DNA of 9,920 bases, taken from assembly GCA_012798145.1 (NCBI GenBank), contig JAAZNT010000163.1, positions 1 to 9,920 of the forward strand, read 5' to 3'. The notes beneath the pieces were generated by a model, which made no database searches, was not told the origin of the DNA, and worked only from the letters and a program-made list of their open reading frames with translations. How positions within the stretch are numbered: position 1 is the stretch's first letter; every line of letters begins with the position of its first letter. The translations under genes and the position numbers were made by a program. Positions 6,500 through 9,920 of the stretch are shown in pieces. Source of the DNA: Thermoanaerobaculaceae bacterium. GTDB taxonomy: Bacteria; Acidobacteriota; UBA4820.

Positions 6500-7435
6500 A
6501 TGAAATTAGGCAAACATCTTCTTGGAATTGAAGGATTGTCAAAAGAAGAAATAAACCTTATTCTTGACACCGCCGAAAAAATGAGAGAGGTGGCTGAAAG
6601 GCCCATAAAGAAAGTGCCCGCTTTAAGGGGAAAACTGATTGTAAACCTCTTTTTTGAACCGTCAACAAGAACGAGGTCTTCTTTTGAAATAGCGGAAAAG
6701 CGCCTTTCAGCAGACACATTGAATTTTTCCACCGGGACAAGTTCTGTGCTAAAAGGAGAAACCCTGCTTGACACAGTTTTAAACATAGAAAGAATGCAGC
6801 CGGATGCTTATGTGATGAGGCACGCTTCACCGGGCTCTTGTGGATTTATAACAAATTACATTAAAGGGTCGGTTATCAATGCTGGAGACGGCCCTCACGA
6901 ACATCCAACCCAAGCCCTGCTTGACGCTTTGACGATCAGGCAGAAGAAGGGCGGATTTGAAAAACTTGATGTTTTGATCTGCGGCGACATAACCCATTCA
7001 AGAGTTGTAAGGTCTAACATACATCTGCTTAAAACAATGGGGGCGAATGTCACGGTTTCGGGTCCTGCTACAATGATTCCTCCCTATATTGAAAAAATGG
7101 GAGTAAAAGTTGAAACAAATTTTGAAAAAGCACTCTTGAAAAAAGATGTAGTGATGATGTTGAGGATACAGCTTGAAAGGCAGGAAAAGGCGCTCTTTCC
7201 ATCGTTGAAAGAGTATTTTCTGACATACGGGCTTACAGAAGAAAGATTCAAACTTTGCGACAGCAAGTGTATAGTTATGCATCCCGGCCCAATTAACAGA
7301 GGGGTGGAAATTGCTTCCGAAGTTGCGGACTGCAAAGATTCGGTGATTCTTGATCAGGTTGAAAACGGCGTTGCGGTAAGAATGGCTGTATTGTATTTGC
7401 TTTTGGGCGGAGGCGAAAATGAAACTTCTAATTAA
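6500..7435 (+). CDS. pyrB: Aspartate carbamoyltransferase catalytic subunit
   Basis: Joins carbamoyl phosphate and L-aspartate to N-carbamoyl-L-aspartate, the second step of pyrimidine synthesis, as a cytoplasmic trimer. 311 residues is the usual catalytic-chain length. The carbamoyl-phosphate loop FFEPSTRTRSSFE is at 51-63 (STRTR 55-59); K85 in the SSVLKGET loop, R107-H108 and the HPTQALLD block (H135, Q138) are present. The HPGPINRGVEI block (261-271) is the common bacterial form. AGGAG at 6489-6493 overlaps the pyrR stop and is 6 nt from the ATG. No pyrI regulatory-chain gene lies in the window, so E. coli-like CTP/ATP control is not supported. The 3' end overlaps pyrC by 17 nt; in Aquifex these two enzymes form a complex, which the overlap is compatible with. 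Confidence 0.97.
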   Translation: MKLGKHLLGIEGLSKEEINLILDTAEKMREVAERPIKKVPALRGKLIVNLFFEPSTRTRSSFEIAEKRLSADTLNFSTGTSSVLKGETLLDTVLNIERMQPDAYVMRHASPGSCGFITNYIKGSVINAGDGPHEHPTQALLDALTIRQKKGGFEKLDVLICGDITHSRVVRSNIHLLKTMGANVTVSGPATMIPPYIEKMGVKVETNFEKALLKKDVVMMLRIQLERQEKALFPSLKEYFLTYGLTEERFKLCDSKCIVMHPGPINRGVEIASEVADCKDSVILDQVENGVAVRMAVLYLLLGGGENETSN

Positions 7436-8705
7436 AAACGGAAGAGTGATTGACCCGCAAAACGGAATTGATGAAACGCTTGATATTTTAGTATCAAACG
7501 GAAAAATTCTTTCTGTTGACAAAAAAATATCTGTTTCAAAAGATGTTGAGACATTTGATGCAAGCGGTTTTATTGTCGCTCCGGGCTTCATAGACCTTCA
7601 CTGCCACTTGAGAGAGCCGGGGTATGAAAGAAAAGAAACCATAGAAAGCGGTTTGAACGCTGCTCTTTATGGAGGTTTTACGGCTGTTTGCTGTATGGCA
7701 AACACCAATCCTGTAAATGACAACGCAGGAATAACAAATTTCATTTTGGAAAAAGCGAAAAAAGTCAGCAAAGTTAAGGTTTACCCTGTTGGTGCTTTAA
7801 GCAAAGGACAAAAGGGAGAAGAGCTTGCCAATTATGCAGAAATGAAGCAGGCTGGGGTTTGGGCTGTTTCAGACGATGGCAATCCTGTTATGAACACCGC
7901 TTTAATGAGGCATTCCCTTGAATACGCCGGTTCTTTGGGACTTTTGGTGATAGACCACGCCGAAGACAAATACCTTTCGGAAGGCGGAGCAATGAACGAA
8001 GGCGAAACTGCAACACGACTCGGATTGAGAGGAATTCCTTCTGAAGCGGAACTTATACAAGTAAGGAGAGACACAGCGCTTTCAAGATTGACGGGACAGA
8101 GAATTCACATTGCGCATGTTTCTTCAAAATATTCGGTTGAATCCATAAGAGTTGCAAGAAAAAGAAAAATTATGGTTACAGCAGATGTTACGCCCCACCA
8201 TTTCACTCTAACGGAAGAAGAAGTTAAATCTTTTGATACCAACTACAAAATGAATCCTCCCTTGAGGACAGAAGAAGACATAAAGGCGCTTGTTGAAGGT
8301 TTGAACGATGGAACTATAGACTGCATTGCGACAGACCACGCTCCTCACGCTTATGAGGAGAAAATGGTAGAGTTTGACAAGGCACCAAATGGAATAATCG
8401 GCTTTCAAACAGCCGTTCCCCTTGCCATAGAAAAACTTGTTTTGAACGACCAAATATCGCTAAAAAGGATGGTTGACGCCTTCTCCTCCGCTCCTGCAAG
8501 AATTATCGGGCTTCAAAACAAAGGCAACCTTTCCGTTGGAAGCGACGCCGATTTGACAATTTTTTCACTGAGAAAAGAAACTCTTTTGAAGAAAGAGGAT
8601 ATCAAATCTCTTAGCAAAAATTCACCCTTCATCGGGAGGAAGATCAAAGGCGCTGTGATGGCGGTAGTTATTGACGGGAATTTATTCAGACTGAGGGAAA
8701 AATAG
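7419..8705 (+). CDS. pyrC: Dihydroorotase, type I (amidohydrolase superfamily)
   Basis: Zinc metalloenzyme that reversibly cyclises N-carbamoyl-L-aspartate to L-dihydroorotate, the third step of pyrimidine synthesis. 428 residues fits the Aquifex/Bacillus type I group rather than the shorter E. coli type. The HxH motif is in DLHCHLREPG (H61, H63); further metal or active-site residues are D153 (SDDGNPVMN), H180 (IDHAED), H233 (HIAHVSS) and D306 (IATDHAPH). N-terminal and C-terminal beta-sandwich parts are both present, including the closing NKGNLSVGSDADLTIF segment. Since the metal site looks complete, this is an active enzyme and not the inactive pseudo-dihydroorotase (PyrC') that partners PyrB in some bacteria. 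GGAGG at 7409-7413 is 5 nt before the ATG, inside pyrB. Its TAG stop is followed at once by the radA TTG. Confidence 0.97.
   Translation: MKLLIKNGRVIDPQNGIDETLDILVSNGKILSVDKKISVSKDVETFDASGFIVAPGFIDLHCHLREPGYERKETIESGLNAALYGGFTAVCCMANTNPVNDNAGITNFILEKAKKVSKVKVYPVGALSKGQKGEELANYAEMKQAGVWAVSDDGNPVMNTALMRHSLEYAGSLGLLVIDHAEDKYLSEGGAMNEGETATRLGLRGIPSEAELIQVRRDTALSRLTGQRIHIAHVSSKYSVESIRVARKRKIMVTADVTPHHFTLTEEEVKSFDTNYKMNPPLRTEEDIKALVEGLNDGTIDCIATDHAPHAYEEKMVEFDKAPNGIIGFQTAVPLAIEKLVLNDQISLKRMVDAFSSAPARIIGLQNKGNLSVGSDADLTIFSLRKETLLKKEDIKSLSKNSPFIGRKIKGAVMAVVIDGNLFRLREK
8693..8697 (+). promoter_or_regulatory. Ribosome binding site supporting a TTG start of radA
   Basis: GAGGG, inside the last codons of pyrC, lies 8 nt before TTG at 8706. 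No in-frame ATG occurs in radA before about 9482, so this site and the zinc-finger position together define the start. Confidence 0.65.
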
Positions 8706-9920
8706 TTGGGCAAAAGGGAAATTTATTTTGAATGCGAAGCTTGCGGAGCGAAAAGCCCAAAATGGCTTGGAAGGTGCCCGTCCTGCAGCGCTTGGGATTC
8801 ATTTGTTGAAGTTAAAGAAAAAAAAGACGACCCATTTGTTACAATTCAGGAAAAAAGCCAGAAACTTTCCGAGATAGAAGAAAAGAGTTTTCAAAGAATT
8901 TCAACTGAAATATCGGAATTTGACAGAATTCTTGGAGGGGGAATCGTTGAGGGGTCGACAATTCTCTTGGGCGGCGACCCCGGAGTGGGAAAATCAACCC
9001 TACTTCTTCAAACTTTGGGAAACATAGGAAAAAGCAAAGTCGTTCTTTACTCAAGCGCTGAAGAATCTTTGGCTCAGATCGCCGACAGGGGAAGAAGAAT
9101 CTCTAAAGAATCAAATTATCTTGAAATTCTTTCGTCAACATCTCTTGAAAACATAACAGGAACTGCGGAAGAAATAAAAGCGTCGGTTCTTGTCGTTGAT
9201 TCCATACAAACAATTTTTTCTGAAAGGGTTCCCGCCGCGCCGGGAAGTCTCGCCCAAATAAGAGAATGTTCTTTTTCTTTGGCGCAGTTTTCAAAAACCA
9301 AAAATATCGCTGTTTTTGTTGTTGGGCATATTACAAAAGATGGAATAATTGCTGGTCCCAAAGCGCTCGAGCACATAGTTGATGTTGTTTTATACCTTGA
9401 AGGAGATAACTACAAAAACCTTAAAGTTTTAAGAGCACAGAAAAACCGCTTTGGAACGACGAATGAAATAGCGCTATTTGATATGACAGAAGAAGGTCTT
9501 AAAGAGGTTATAAATCCTTCTGAAGTTCTTTTAAGAGACAGGATGGTAGGGGAGGCGGGCTCGTCAATTGGAGTTTCTGTTGAAGGAACAAGGTCAATTC
9601 TTTTTGAGATTCAGTCGCTTTTTTCTCCTTCCGCCTTTGGTTTGGCAAAAAGGATGAGCGTCGGCTTTGACAGGAACAGGATGCAGTTGTTGACCGCTGT
9701 TATTGAAAGGGCGACAAGAATTATGATGGGAGACAAAGACCTCTTTCTAAATCTTGTAGGAGGCGTTGAAGTTGAGGATACAGGGCTTGATCTCCCCGTC
9801 TGCCTTTCAATTATTTCGACGCTGAAAGGAAAGCCACTCCCAGAAGATATCGCATCATTTGGGGAGGTGGGGCTTCTTGGAGAAATCCGCTCTTCTTCTA
9901 TGCCTCTTAAAAGAATAAAA
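8706..9920 (+). CDS. radA: DNA repair protein RadA (Sms), TTG start, 3'-partial
   Basis: RadA is a RecA-like, DnaB-like ATPase that drives branch migration in recombination and repair. 405 codons are present without a stop; the typical length is about 450, so the C-terminal end lies beyond the window. The N-terminal zinc finger is C10/C13 and C24/C27 (CEACGAKSPKWLGRCPSC), as expected for residues close to the start, which supports TTG at 8706. The ATPase core has the FDRILGGGI block, Walker A GDPGVGKST (90-98) and Walker B ending at D165 (VLVVDSIQT). The RadA-specific KNRFG motif is at 246-250. The Lon-protease-like C-terminal domain, from about 280, includes GGVEVEDTGLDLPV and FGEVGLLGEIR. 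One variation is SSAEES where SGEES is usual. The gene follows the pyrC stop with no spacer and in the same frame, so it is probably translated by coupling or reinitiation. Confidence 0.96.
   Translation, partial: MGKREIYFECEACGAKSPKWLGRCPSCSAWDSFVEVKEKKDDPFVTIQEKSQKLSEIEEKSFQRISTEISEFDRILGGGIVEGSTILLGGDPGVGKSTLLLQTLGNIGKSKVVLYSSAEESLAQIADRGRRISKESNYLEILSSTSLENITGTAEEIKASVLVVDSIQTIFSERVPAAPGSLAQIRECSFSLAQFSKTKNIAVFVVGHITKDGIIAGPKALEHIVDVVLYLEGDNYKNLKVLRAQKNRFGTTNEIALFDMTEEGLKEVINPSEVLLRDRMVGEAGSSIGVSVEGTRSILFEIQSLFSPSAFGLAKRMSVGFDRNRMQLLTAVIERATRIMMGDKDLFLNLVGGVEVEDTGLDLPVCLSIISTLKGKPLPEDIASFGEVGLLGEIRSSSMPLKRIK

Noticed and set aside
6488..6500. PyrR attenuator between pyrR and pyrB
   Set aside because: Only 9 nt separate the genes, and these hold the ribosome binding site.
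6998..7591. Minus-strand 197-codon frame across pyrB and pyrC
   Set aside because: Antisense to two well-supported enzymes with intact motifs; composition is that of a shadow frame.
7419..8705. Inactive pseudo-dihydroorotase (PyrC')
   Set aside because: All expected metal and active-site residues (H61, H63, D153, H180, H233, D306) are visible.
9116..9376. Minus-strand frames over the last part of the window
   Set aside because: They are antisense to the uninterrupted radA frame, which carries the zinc finger, Walker motifs and KNRFG.

Overview
This is a compact bacterial chromosome segment of moderate-to-low GC (roughly 40 % by eye). All genes lie on the plus strand and coding density is very high. 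No mobile elements, tRNA or rRNA genes or CRISPR arrays were seen. A membrane protein with TPRs and a Cys-rich zinc-binding-like block, followed by a DUF4388 (PATAN-type) protein, suggests a bacterium outside the best-studied phyla; this pair type occurs in deltaproteobacteria-like lineages, Acidobacteria and various uncultivated phyla. The DAHP synthase and dihydroorotase align, nearly residue for residue, with the Thermotoga and Aquifex types as I remember them. I cannot name the phylum from the sequence alone.

Layout. (1) 1-3104: two overlapping genes of unknown role. The first encodes a polytopic TPR protein with six paired cysteines, and is open at the left edge of the window. The second encodes DUF4388, a winged-helix-like segment, one membrane helix and a C-terminal domain resembling the globular part of GspG-type pseudopilins. 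(2) 3105-3450: a single-gene unit for a cold-shock protein, with its own putative promoter and a strong intrinsic terminator. (3) 3473-9920: a second putative promoter followed by a tightly packed run, aroF-type DAHP synthase, cysS, pyrR, pyrB, pyrC and radA (cut by the right edge). Gene junctions in this run are -1, -4, +9, -17 and 0 nt, so the run is very likely cotranscribed and partly translationally coupled.

How the genes fit together. The third block joins the entry step of aromatic amino-acid synthesis, cysteinyl-tRNA charging, pyrimidine synthesis steps 2 and 3 with a PyrR homologue, and the RadA branch-migration protein. It is a growth-linked housekeeping operon rather than a single pathway. 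Oddities worth following are a PyrR that lacks several residues tied to RNA binding in Bacillus and has no room for an attenuator next to it, and a radA whose TTG start directly follows the pyrC stop in the same reading frame. The best candidate for an under-described system is the first gene pair. The remainder is ordinary core metabolism.
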